From Platynereis dumerilii (Eukaryota; Annelida; Polychaeta; Phyllodocida; Nereididae), in the NCBI GenBank assembly GCA_026936325.1, contig JAPTHN010000018.1, positions 12,171,658 to 12,235,657 of the forward strand: 64,000 nucleotides of DNA, in the 5' to 3' direction. The notes beneath the pieces are model-generated. The model did not search any database. It was not told the DNA's origin and saw only the letters and a program-made list of their open reading frames with translations. This document shows positions 23,107 to 33,886 of the stretch, piece by piece. The number at the start of each line of letters is the position of its first letter. Within the stretch, counting starts at the first letter, position 1. A program made the position numbers and the translations under genes.

Positions 23107-26100
23107 CCCTATCAGCGTGCCTCGGCTAGGGTGTGGCTGGTGCCCGAAGGTTGTCATATCCCACTGTACCTTTTTTTGGTACTGTGTCTTGGTTCAGACA
23201 ACAATTGTGGAAAGTTTCATAAAAATCAGAAAATGCTTAACTTGAGCACAATGCAGTTAAAAATTCTTAATTAATCTTTAAAAGCGCTAACCGCGGTATT
23301 GTATAACTTTGTCAATATCAGTCATACAGTAATTAAACCTGTATGGTTGAACTGCCCTCAATTAGAGCTTCATTCTGAATACCAACTTCAATGGTCTCAG
23401 AAAATAATACGAGGTGAAACAAATCTGTAATTCAAGGTTGATTGGGAAATAATTTGCAAATTTCATAAAGACGAAGATTTGCTGTTAATCCGGTTAATAT
23501 TGCGTGACAGAAAGTGACAAAGGCATTATCTTGACATTTTGAAGAAATTTTATTATATTTGGATATTTTTGTGCACTATAAGAAGTTTTTAATACTGTTA
23601 TTTGTAAAATCTCACACAATAAGGCCAGCAAATTTAGAGTGGCTGAAATCAGCCTATATGCCTATCCATCCCAACGTCTTTATTCATACAAGGTGGAAAT
23701 AGGCTTATGTGAACATGAAACAACTGATAAATAAAACTCATTTAAGCTGAAAAAAAACTTAAATCATAAAGTTGGCACCAGGTGGGTCAGACCTTAGTAG
23801 TCCGTACATAATGCATCTAACAATTCGCAAGAAAGTTGTATGTCATCATAAGGTCAGGGAAAATCCCTTCTCAATCAACTCATTATGATCTAGCACACTG
23901 TCAAGCACACATTGTCTAATAAAAATGAAATGGTTGACTATAAGGGCATGAAAAGAGCCTACACAGCTAGTAACATTTGTAAAATTTGAGTTGAATGATG
24001 AATTAATGACACATGCTGAATGTGGTGCTTATACCAAAGATTTCCGATTTTCTCTCTTTTCACATCTTTAGGATGCAATGATCATGACAATTTGTGACCT
24101 CTGAAATATGTTTCTCCTACACAAAGCATTTCAAACTTCATAAATCAGGTTACTGAAGTCTAATGCTATGTTTGAAGGAACCATGATAAATAGCAACAAG
24201 TGACAATATTATGGTATTTGTAAAAGAGATAATTAATATAATACATTTGTGTCTTTACTCAAATGTGACCAAATAACTGAATTCACAATTATATTATTAC
24301 AGATCTCGTATAAGTGTGCCATGTTCCATGTGAATATATGCCCAGATGATGTCAGTATTGCAATACTGACATCACTATTGGCACTCCAAGCTTGAGCGTT
24401 GATTCCAACTGCTACCAACAAGTCAGGCTTATGGGCTGTCTAAGTGTGAATGACAATTGATTAATCTGCATTCATTGGTATGGTTGTTTGATTCAGTTGG
24501 AGCAGGTGAAACTGATATGTTTGAGCCACTTGCTTGATCCATCATGGACATTCATGGTGTCCTGTTGTGAAATTTCTCATTGAGGGCAGCACCTTGTGGC
24601 TTTTCAGCCTTTTAGTTAAGATTGGCACCAAAGAAACTGTTCAGAATTGATGACTGGAATGGGGATGATGTGGAGATTTTTCGGAAGTGAATGTGGCGGT
24701 GTTGCATGGGCATACCAGAGGACGAGAAATGGGGGGGGGGGGGTAGTTGCTCCCCAAAAATTTGGGAAAAGGCCAGAAAAGGAGGCTAAGAATTCGATCA
24801 TCAAATAAACATTATTGGAAATCAGTGATAAGGATCCCCCCAGCAAAATTCCCCCTCCCCCCCGCCCCTTAGGTCTTAAATTCTGAATGGTTCCTGAGTA
24901 TATAACCTCTCAGACCAACAAATGAATGTGAGAGTGAATGAATTTGTTTTGTTGTAAAAGTGCTAAAACTGATAGCAGTTATACACAAAATCCATGCATT
25001 ATATATAGCTGGATATTGTAACTTTCGGATTTATTCAAAACATCAAACTGAATAATCAATGTTGAGCAACAATCTAACAGCTTATGTGTGAATTGGTAAT
25101 GGTGTGATCAGTATGGGCTACAAGTGACACAGCTAAAACTGCGAATGTACCAACTGTGAAATCATTATGCTGATACTGACATCACAAGAGCATTGTGGCT
25201 GTTGAAAAGAACATGGCACACTTATACGAGATCTGTAATAACAGAAGTATTGCTTAATCATCCTTGTTTATCAATTTTACCTAGCTAGCCTCAATTAGTA
25301 CTGATTTCGCATCTTAGCTTAAGCTCACTTGAAAAGCTTTTTTTTTGTGAAAAAAGACAAAATGGTTAGCTGGTGTCAATATAAACTATTTTTGCATAAT
25401 AAGACCAAGTTATGCTTAATTTCTACTTTCCCTTGACCAAATAGATTTGATGATAATTGACAATTGGCTAATTCACATATTTAACAATATTCCTGGAACT
25501 GAAATGTTTTTTATTTAAGCACCACTCACCAGCCACCAACAATAGTTTGCAGCATACACTGTCTCTATGTATCAACCACACACATGTTCCCAACTTCCCA
25601 TGTACATTGTATAAATGTATAGCCTTGTCAATATTAGACACTAACTTTTTTTCATTTAAAGTCCATCAAGACATTGTCATTGCTTCACTTTAGTATAATG
25701 GGTGACAAAGGCCAGTTGACATTTAATATGAAGGTAATCATGATTAATCACACAAATTACGAAAACTGCAGTCAAATTAAGAATTGATACACTGCTTAAA
25801 GTTATCTGATACCATTGAAGTTGGTATTCAAAATGAAGGTCTTCTTGAGCCCTGTCCAACTGAACATATCTTATTGCTGTTAAATGAATATTGACAAAGT
25901 TACGGGAAACCGCGACTTTGGGTTTTAATAAAACGAGACGAAACTTCAACTGCATTGTGCTCAAGTTAAACGTTTTTCAATTTTCTTGAAACTTCTCAGG
26001 AATGTCCCTCAGACCAAACCACAATACCAAAAAAAGGTACAGGGGGGTCCTCTGAAATGTTCCGATTTGATGGGCAACAGCTACACCCTAGCCTCGGCGC

Positions 26101-26187
26101 TCCAACGTCGGCCCGAAGCTGGTCCGATGCTACTGACATCGGACTGACGCTGGGCCGACGTTGGACCGCCGAGGCACGCTGACAGGG
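23107..26187. mobile_element. Palindromic TA-flanked MITE (109 bp) split by a hAT element
   Basis: The two parts (23,107-23,126 and 26,091-26,187) form a nearly complete palindrome with termini CCCTATCAGCGTGCCTCGGC and, inverted, CCCTGTCAGCGTGCCTCGGC, and internal arms TCCAACGTCGGCCC and GGGCCGACGTTGGA. TA flanks both sides (23,105-23,106 and 26,188-26,189). The satellite unit reads through once the insert is removed. Confidence 0.8.
23127..26090. mobile_element. hAT-type non-autonomous element A, 2.96 kb
   Basis: Ends TAGGGTGTGGCTG and, inverted, TAGGGTGTAGCTG, with an exact 8-bp target duplication GCCTCGGC (23,119-23,126 and 26,091-26,098). Inverted repeats extend about 300 bp (CTGTACCTTTTTTTGGTA, AACTTGAGCACAATGCAGTT, TTTTGAATACCAACTTCAAT-type blocks). 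Further in, a 32-bp inverted pair (24,294-24,325 and 25,211-25,242) and a perfect 26-bp palindrome (24,348-24,373) occur. No transposase. Related to element B at 57,447-59,074. Confidence 0.8.
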
Positions 26188-26189
26188 TA

Positions 26190-27190
26190 ATGGTTGCAGA
26201 TTTATGACAAGATATGTTTCAACACGCACAGACTGAGCTATGACCCCAGAATGCCTATTTTTGGCAAATTTCTTGTTTTCAGAGCTTTAAAGTCTGCTAT
26301 AAAGTTTGGGGAAAATGTCAATCATCAAGGACTGTATTTTCAGATTCTAAACATGCAAAAATTTGATTTTCAGAGTCCTATGGTTGCAGATTTATGACAA
26401 GATATTTCATCATGTACAGAGCTGTGACGCCAGAATGCCTATTTTTAGCTTAATTTTGGTGATATTCTTTTGTTCAGAGCTTTAAAGTCTGTTATGAAGT
26501 TTGAGAAAACAATTTCAAACCAAATCTACCATCAAGGGCTTACTTACAGATTCGAAAAATATTTTTTAGAGTCCCAACGGTTGCTGATTTATGATGAGAT
26601 ACATTTTAAGATGCAGAAACTGGGTTATGACATCAGAATGCCAATTTTCAATCTTTTTTTTTTTTTTTCTTTTGTTCAGAGCTTTAAAGGCTGGACTATA
26701 CTTGCACTGCCTTGCAGATTTTTAAAATGCTAACATTATTTTCTGGAGTCTAATAGTTGCAAACTAATGATATGTCAGCCCAACAACATGTGTGTCTTAT
26801 TGTTTCTGAATTAATTTTCGACATTTTTGGAGAAATTCTTGTGTTTAGAGTTTACAAGTCTGCTATAAAGTTTGATAGAAAAAATTCTAACGAAATTCAT
26901 CTTTAAGGATAATACTTGCTCATATTCAAAAATTGTAAATATTATTTTGGAGGGTTCAAATAGTACCTTATTTATGATGAGATGCCTTTGAAGATGCACA
27001 AACTGACTTACGACGCCAGATTGCCAATTTTTTACATTTTTCAGAGATATTCTTGTATTCAAAGGTTTAAACTCTCCCATGAAATTTGAGGAAAAAAATT
27101 CCAACCAAATCCATTATCAAGGGCACTATACTTGTATATTCTAAAAAAATATATTACATATGGCGAAATACTTTTTAGATGAAGAAACTG
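26190..27190 (+). repeat. ~205-bp satellite array, left arm part 2
   Basis: Continues the array from 23,104 with more diverged units at about 26,275, 26,472, 26,675, 26,840 and 27,052. Divergence increases toward the loop of the foldback element. Confidence 0.85.
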
Positions 27191-27217
27191 ACTTATGACG
27201 TCGATATAGACCCAGAA

Positions 27218-27407
27218 TGGATGGATGATTGGGGCTTTACGTCTTATATTTATGCACTTGGTAGGCTAATTAGGACAGGAGGAGGACGAGGCAATTAGGT
27301 GAAGGATGATTGAAACAGCCATCCAACATAAGCCCAGGTGACCGGCAAGAGCTGGATTCGAACCCTGGACCCAACAATTGGCAGCCCACTAGACCAACCC
27401 GCCCCCC
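27218..27407 (-). mobile_element. tRNA-headed SINE, second copy
   Basis: Same family as 11,995-12,196: perfect B box on the minus strand and shared body (TTTATGCACTTGGTAGGCTA, GGATGATTGAAACAGCC). A small deletion affects the head. Flanked by a 15-bp target duplication with one mismatch (27,203-27,217 and 27,408-27,422; core ATAGACCCAGAA). Confidence 0.88.
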
Positions 27408-27422
27408 GAAATAGACCCAGAA

Positions 27423-28510
27423 GTCAGCTGAAAATTGAGTCATGACTTTCAAAACATCAATTCTACTAGCTCCAGTTAGAACCCAATGGGCACATCTACA
27501 TTGCATTAAAGTTGTGACAACGTCGCAATGTTTGTGAAAATTTTACAGAATCGTATAGTTGAAATGACATTGTCACAAAGTTGTGAAGCAACATCAAAGA
27601 TGAAAGATATGATGTAAGCATGCAACATTATGGCAACGTTTTCAAATGTTTTGAAAAAGTCTCAATTAACTTAGTGGCAACATGATTTCTTAGATATATT
27701 TCTATATGACCAACATGCCAGCCCTCCACCATTTAGTTTATGTTGAGTGCCCCTTGGGAAATTACTGTTAACTAGAGGGTCCCCAAAACAAACCGCTTGC
27801 ATTCTGAGATGCACTACAGCCGAGTACAATGCTCCTCTCACAAATGACACACAAACTCATGGATTTGATTCACTTAGGCAAAAGGGAGCTAGACTGTAGA
27901 GCAGCTAACCTGCACATATATGATTTAAGTTTAATTGATTTTTCTCTTACACTTTTTTGATAGTACCCCCCCCCCCCATTGTATCAAAAATGTCTTTTCT
28001 GGGTAGTGCCTCCCCAGTTATAGGCTCCAGATGGACTGGCGCATGAAGTGGGTCTTCCTGGTGTAGGGGGTGGCCAAGTGCAGGAGTGAAGGCCAAGAGG
28101 GGGTGTACCAAAAGGAGGGGGGCAGAAAAAGGACCATGTACAAAAATGACAGTGGATAAAAGGGGCAAAAAATTACACTTTTTACCTATTTATGGAAAAG
28201 TGAGGTTACTGATAATGTATTTTAAGAGCCTACACATTAGGGGAAGGCATCTGGGAAACATATTGAAAGGGGAATATTGGAAGTGAATGCAGGGTGAAGC
28301 AGCACTGTCAAGAAATTTTACAAGCGTGTAAGCTTCTTCCCAGGGAAACCTATATGCATTCTGTAGTGCATAATAATATTAGTTTGCTCTGCAGTGCTGC
28401 AAAATTTCTATGCCTAGGTTTTTTTGCATAGTTATTTTCTCGAAACTGCAATCTTAGCTAATTGCAAATTGCAGTCCATGGTCTTTAATAGGTGTCCTTT
28501 CAATGATTGC
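27423..28510. other. Loop of the foldback element, no gene seen
   Basis: Unclassified sequence with a C homopolymer near 27,967-27,978 and purine-rich phrases that lead into the following tract. No coding signal is convincing. Confidence 0.4.
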
Positions 28511-30530
28511 CTATTGAGGAGCAGGAGGAGGAGAATGGAGAAGGAGATGAGAGGAGGAGATTGGAGGAGGAGATGGGAGAGGAGATGGGAGGAGGAGATG
28601 GAAGGAGGAGATGGGAGTAGGAGATGGGAGGAGGAGATGGGAGGGGGTAGACAGAAGGAAGAGAAGGAGGCAGAAGAAGAGATGGATGTCGAGGAGATGG
28701 GAGATGGATTGGAAGGGAAATATGGGAGGATGATAATTATAATGGGGTGATGGGAACAGGAGAAGGAGAAGGAGGAGATGGTCAGAGGAGAAGTAGATGG
28801 AGATGGGGGGAGGATATCACATAGATGTCTGTGGAGGGGGAGCAGGAGGAGGAGGAGGAGATGGAAGGAGGAGATGGGAGGAGGAGATGGGAGGAGAACC
28901 AGGAGGAGAAGTAGGAGGTGATGGGAGGAGGAGATCACATATATGTCTGTAGGTGAGGGGAGGATGAGAAGGATGAGGAGGAGGAGGAGGAGGAGTGGTA
29001 TTGTGGGGAATAGAGAGGAGTAGAGGGAGAAGTAGGAGGAGCTGAGAGGAGGAGCTGAGAGGAGGAGCTGAGAGGAGGAGATGACAGGAGGAGATGACAG
29101 GAGATTGGAGGAGATGGGAGGAGGAACAGGAGAAGTTGGAGGAGATGGGAGAAGGAGAAAGGAGGAGAAGTAAAGGAGATGACAGGAGGAGATGACAGGA
29201 AGAGATGACAGGAAGAGATGACAGGAGATGACAGAAGGAGATGACAGGAGATTGGAGGAGATGGTAGGAGATAGGAGGAGGAACAGGAGAAGTAGGAGGA
29301 GATGGGAGAAGGACATAGGAGGAGAAATAGAGGAGATGACAGGAGGAGATGACAGGAGGAGATGACAGGAGGAGATGACAAGGGGAGATGACAGGAGGAG
29401 GAGATATGAGAGGAAAGGATAAGAGAGGAGGAGATGGAAAGATGAACAGGAGAAGTAGGTGGCGATGGGAGGAGGAGATCACATAGATGCCTATGGAGGA
29501 GCGGGAAGAGGAGGGAAGTTCAGATAGCATAATTTTCATGAGTACTTTGCCCAATAGAAGAATCACACAATGAGCTACAGGGACACCTGTAAGTGCCACT
29601 ATCGAGGAGCTCCTGAGGAGGAGTAGGAGATTAGAGGGAAGGAGGAGGAGATTAGAGGGGAGTAGGAGGAGATTAGAGGGGAATAGGGGAAAATGGGGGG
29701 GGGAATAGGTTGAAGATGAGAGGAAGAGTAGAGAGGGGAGGATGATAATGAGAAGGGAGGAGGAGGAGAAGGGAGGAGAAGTAGATGGGAGAAAGATGAG
29801 GAGGAGAAGTAGGTGGAGATAAGAGGAGGAAATCACATAGATAATTGTCGAGGAGCAGGGGGAGCAAGGGGAGGAGGAGGAGGAGGGGGAGGAGGAAATA
29901 AGGGCAAATAGGCAGAAGATGAGAGGAGCAGTAGGAAGAGATGGGAGGATGATAGTGAGGAAGAAACGGGGAAGAAACGGGGGAGGATGAGGAGTAGAAG
30001 TACGTGGCGGAGGAGATGAGAGGAGGAAATCACATAGATAATTGTCGAGGAGCAGGAGGAGCAGGAGGAGGAGGAGGAGAGGGAGGAAGAGGAGGAAGAG
30101 GAGGAAGAGGAGGAAGAGGAGGAAGAGGAGAAGAAATTAGAGTGGAATAGGAGGATGATGTAGTGAGGAGGAGGAAATGGGGAGGAGGAGTGGGAGGAGA
30201 TGAGAGGAGGACATCATACTGAATTAAGGAGGAGGAGGAGGAGGCGGAGAAGGAGGAGGAGGAGGAGGAGTAGGAGGAGGAGAACATTGATGAATAGGGA
30301 GAAGATGAGAGGAGGAGAAGAAAGAGATGGGAGGACGATAATGAGGAGAAAGGAGGCAGATAAGTGAGGAGGAAGAGGAGAACTAGGAGGAGTTGATAGG
30401 AGGAGATGGGAGGAGAAGTAGGAGGAGATGAGATGAGTAGATGGAGGATATGAGAGGAGGAGATATGAGAGGAGGAAAATGGGAGGAGGAACAGGAGGAG
30501 AAGGAGGTGGAGATGGGAGTAGGAGAACAG
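28511..30530. repeat. Polypurine (GGA/GGAGAT) minisatellite, 2 kb
   Basis: Plus strand is almost entirely A and G, made of GGAGGAGATGGGA-, GATGACAGGAG- and GAGGAAGAG-type units. A marker phrase ATCACATAGAT-TGTC-GAGGAG recurs near 28,816, 28,932, 29,479, 29,829 and 30,028, so there is a loose higher-order repeat. Long open frames on the minus strand are Ser/Pro/Leu low-complexity artefacts. Confidence 0.92.
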
Positions 30531-30880
30531 TCCTCCTCCTCCTTCACATCTACCAAGTGCACAAATACAGGACGTAGAACCCCAATCATCAATCCATCCA
30601 TCCTCCTGCTTCACATATTTCCTCCCATCTCTTCTCATATACCTCTCATCTCCTCCTCTTTCTGCTATCTCCTAATTCACCTCCTATTTCTCCTCCTCTT
30701 CCTCCCGTCTTTTCCTCCCACCTTTTTCTCCCACTTCCTATATCTCCTCCTCCTATCTTGTACTTCTCATCTGGCTCCCATCTCCTCCAACCTATGTTCC
30801 TCTAATCTCCCAGTTCACATCCTCTCCTCCGCTCACAATCCTCCTTCTTGTGCTCCTCCTGCCGCTCCTTCTTCAATCTG
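30531..30880. repeat. Polypyrimidine tract, strand switch of the adjoining repeat
   Basis: At 30,530/30,531 the plus strand flips from purine to pyrimidine (TCCTCCTCCTCC, then CTCATCTCCTCCTC blocks to about 30,870), with a 45-bp ordinary spacer near 30,546-30,590. It is an inverted, shorter copy of the tract to its left. Confidence 0.85.
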
Positions 30881-31289
30881 TGGGAATCTGAAGACTTAGC
30901 TCCAGATATGCCATTGGTAATGAATATAACAGAAGGGGAGAGTTGCAGATCTGGCTTGATTTGCCAACTAGAAAAATACTTTCGCTTTCTTTTTTCTAAT
31001 ATTATGAATCTTATGACTTTGGGACTTGGGAGTGTTTGTAAATTTAATAGGAGTTAGCAAAAAATTTAGACTTCATCTTATATTGAATACATTCTATAAG
31101 ATCAATAGGCATATCCCTACAGTCTGGGAGTGTGACAGCCTGGCATCGGAGGTTGTAACTCAGTTTGCGTTGTTTTGATGTGTATGTTGAAACGTATCTC
31201 GCCATGCACATAAATCTATTTATAAGACTTCCAAAAATAATTGTTAAATTTTTAGAATATGTATACAATTTCTGTCCTAAATAATGGAT

Positions 31290-32200
31290 ATGTATTGGTT
31301 TTTTTTCCTCAAACTTTTCAGCAGATTTTAAAGCTTTGAACGCAGGAATGTCTCAAAAACGGGCGAAAAATTGGCATTCTAACGTCATACTAAGTTATTG
31401 TATTTTAAAGTGAATTTCATCATAATCAGTAACTATTAAACTTTTTCTTTAAACATTTTTAGAATCTGCTAATTTAGTACATAATGATAGATTTGGTTTG
31501 AAAATTTTTACTCAAACTTCATAGCAGACTTAAAGCCAAAAATAGGCATTCTGGCGTTATAGCTCAGTCTTTGCACGTGGAAACATATCTCGTCATAAAT
31601 CTGCCACTATTAGAGTCTCAAAATATAATTTTTACACTTTTAGAATCTCTAAGTACAGTTCTTTATGATTGATTGGGTTTAAATTTTTTCTCTCAAACTT
31701 TATGGCAGACTTTAAAACTCTCAAAACAAGAATTTTGCCGAAAATAGGCATTCTTGCATCATAGCTAAGTCTGTGCATGTTGAAACATATCTTGTCGTAA
31801 ATCTGCAACTATTTGAGTCTCTAAATACAATTTTTACATTTTTAGAATCTTCAAGTACAGTCCTTAATGATTGATTGGGTTTGAATTTTTATTCTAAAAC
31901 TTTATAGCAGATTTTAAAACTTTGAGAACAGGTTTGTCTCAAAAAAGGTTGAAACTTGACATTTTGACGTCGTAATTAAGTTTGTGCATCTTAAAATGTA
32001 TCTCGTCATAGATCGGTAACTATTGCACTATGAAAACTTTTTTTCACATATTTAGAAACGTAAAATACAGTCCTTGATGATAGATTCACTTTGAAATTTT
32101 TTACTCGAACTTTATAGCAGACTTTTAACCTCTGAAAACAAGATTTTCTCGAAAAATCGCAAAAATTTGCATTTTTGGGTGACTTAATGCTTATTCTCGA
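31290..32200 (-). repeat. ~205-bp satellite array, right arm (inverted)
   Basis: Five units in reverse orientation to the left arm, at about 31,320, 31,530, 31,702, 31,903 and 32,112, recognised by AGCAGACTTTAAAACTCT-type and GTACAGTCCTTAATGATTGA-type phrases. It faces the left array across the loop. Confidence 0.88.
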
Positions 32201-32594
32201 AGAAACCAATACAGTGAGAAGTATGAAATGTTTCTCTTAGTGTTGTCCTTTAATATAGGCATCTTTTGACATCAAAACTATCTTTCTAACTTTAATCATT
32301 CCAGAGCAGTGAATTTTTTAATATAGAGAAAACATGCTAAATCGAGGTTCACTCGCTGAACGTGCAAAAGTTTTTATAGAAGCGACAATTATGATGATTT
32401 TAAGTGGTGGAAAATATTGTTTCCTCCATGATACTTTTTAAATTTTGCATATCGGACAAGTATTAATGTTTCTAGGCCCGTTTTTGTAGTGAAAACCATG
32501 CAATTTCCTGCAGTCAGCCACTTGTAAACAAACTCTCTGCTGGTATCATCGCTCAGAGCGCCACCTGGTGCATTTTAATTTAAGGTACAACCTC

Positions 32595-33021
32595 ATTGTG
32601 ACCTGCTCCACCAAAATGAGTTCAAAATAGGAAATCTGTATTTTCCAGAAATTAGCAAAATGTGTCAAAAAGTCACATTTTGATGATTTTTAGCTGTTGG
32701 TACCATTTTAGAAAAAGTAAGTTGCTTTGATTATTTTAGACCGTTTTAACCAAAAACTGCTTTTAAATTATCTAAATTGCGCATCATTCTTGATTTTCCT
32801 AGTTCTTTTATTGTAATTGCGGGAAATTCAGGTGCCATTTTCTCAAAATTCGATGTCTCGCATCATCAATGGTTGAGGTGCCATATCTTTGGATTGGGTG
32901 GAGATATCAAGACAAATGATACATCATTTTAAAGCCAAATTCCAATAGAAAAAAGCCATTTTCACAGCTGAATTTGTTAGCAGGCCGACTTTAAACCCAT
33001 TTTGGTGGAGCAGTTCACAAT
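32595..33021. mobile_element. MITE with ATTGTGA-CTGCTCCACCAAAATG termini
   Basis: Inverted termini: TGACCTGCTCCACCAAAATG at the left and its complement TGAACTGCTCCACCAAAATG at the right. Length 427 bp. It abuts the right end of the foldback element. Family undetermined. Confidence 0.65.
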
Positions 33022-33169
33022 TGTTTTGCACTGATGGCGAAGATTCAAGTCCAACAACAAAGATGTTTCATGCACAGGACAGGACATCTTTAGGATTCGG
33101 ACCATGCAATGGCTTTACTGCTTGTCCCCCCCACATATTACATGAAAATTACGCCCCTGCAGCTCTTAC

Positions 33170-33886
33170 CTCAAGTGTTTCAATCCTTGGAGAGCATCTT
33201 TCTCGATAGCTCCTTTTTCCTGCAAATGTTTCTTCACATCCTCCATCTTCCTTGCTAATTTCTGCCTTTTCAGGGAATCTAATGTCTGGAAGTTTGTTAC
33301 AGATTTCTGCCACCAGAGAATCCAAGTATAAGGAGCCACTTTGTTGTTGTCCTTGATGTTAACATTCCTGGATGTTATCAATCCAGACATGAGATCCCAA
33401 AGTGAATCAGTTCCTGATAAATCTGGTATTTTTTTCCACAACATTTTCTCCATCAGTCTGTGAAGTGGAGTCCTTCCCTCTCCATCCACATGGTCACAAA
33501 GGGCTGGATGAGTTTTAATAATTTCAAGACAATTTCTCACAACAATCTCCTTGATAGTGGAAAGATGGCTGGATTCACCTTTCACAATGTCATTTGGAAG
33601 ATACTTGATGATTTCATTCAAGATGCTTTCGTTTGCCTGTGACACATCCCATTTCTTGAGTGCTTCCTCCAAATGAGTTTTAACAGAGGGCATCAATAAC
33701 TCTGACAGATGAGAAGTGCACTTGGTAAGAAAAGAGATGAAGGCATTAGGAACACGCTGGCCTTCTCTGGACCACATTGGGTGAAAAGGATCTCCTCCTT
33801 CTCTGATGAGGAATGTCAGTAAGCCCACGAAATCTGTATTCCATTCTTTGCTGATATCACTATAATCAGTGTAGCTAGACAAGATG
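33170..33886 (-). CDS. Cassette 3 large exon (ankyrin-like repeats)
   Basis: 717-nt exon, acceptor CTTGCAG, donor GTAAGAGC, same phase as the other copies. Motifs in order: LLTFLIREGGDPFHPM, HLSELLMPSVKTHLEEALKK, the best ankyrin match CDHVDGEGRTPLHRLMEKML, SLWDLMSGLITSRNVNIKDN, VAPYTWILWWQKSV, and a charged helical tail ending GLKHL. The 100 bp of intron past the donor (GACCATGCAATG..., GCCCCTGCAGCTCTTAC) closely match cassette 2 at 8,320-8,390, supporting a relatively recent duplication of this pair. Confidence 0.87.

Larger units (their letters stand above)
21889..32597. mobile_element. Foldback-type element with satellite arms, about 10.7 kb
   Basis: The ends are inverted copies: ATGATACCAGCAGAGAGTTT at 21,938 and its reverse complement near 32,540, plus ATCATGGAGGAAACAATATT near 22,055 and its complement near 32,425. 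Inside these unique termini both arms contain a ~205-bp tandem unit in opposite orientations (about ten units left, five right). The loop (27.2-31.3 kb) has a SINE and a polypurine tract. No transposase is visible, so it is non-autonomous or very old. It sits in the intron between large and medium exons of cassette 3. Confidence 0.75.

Noticed and set aside
28432-30638. Long Ser/Pro/Leu-rich open frames on the minus strand
   Set aside because: They are translations of the polypurine minisatellite; several frames are open at once, as expected for simple repeats.
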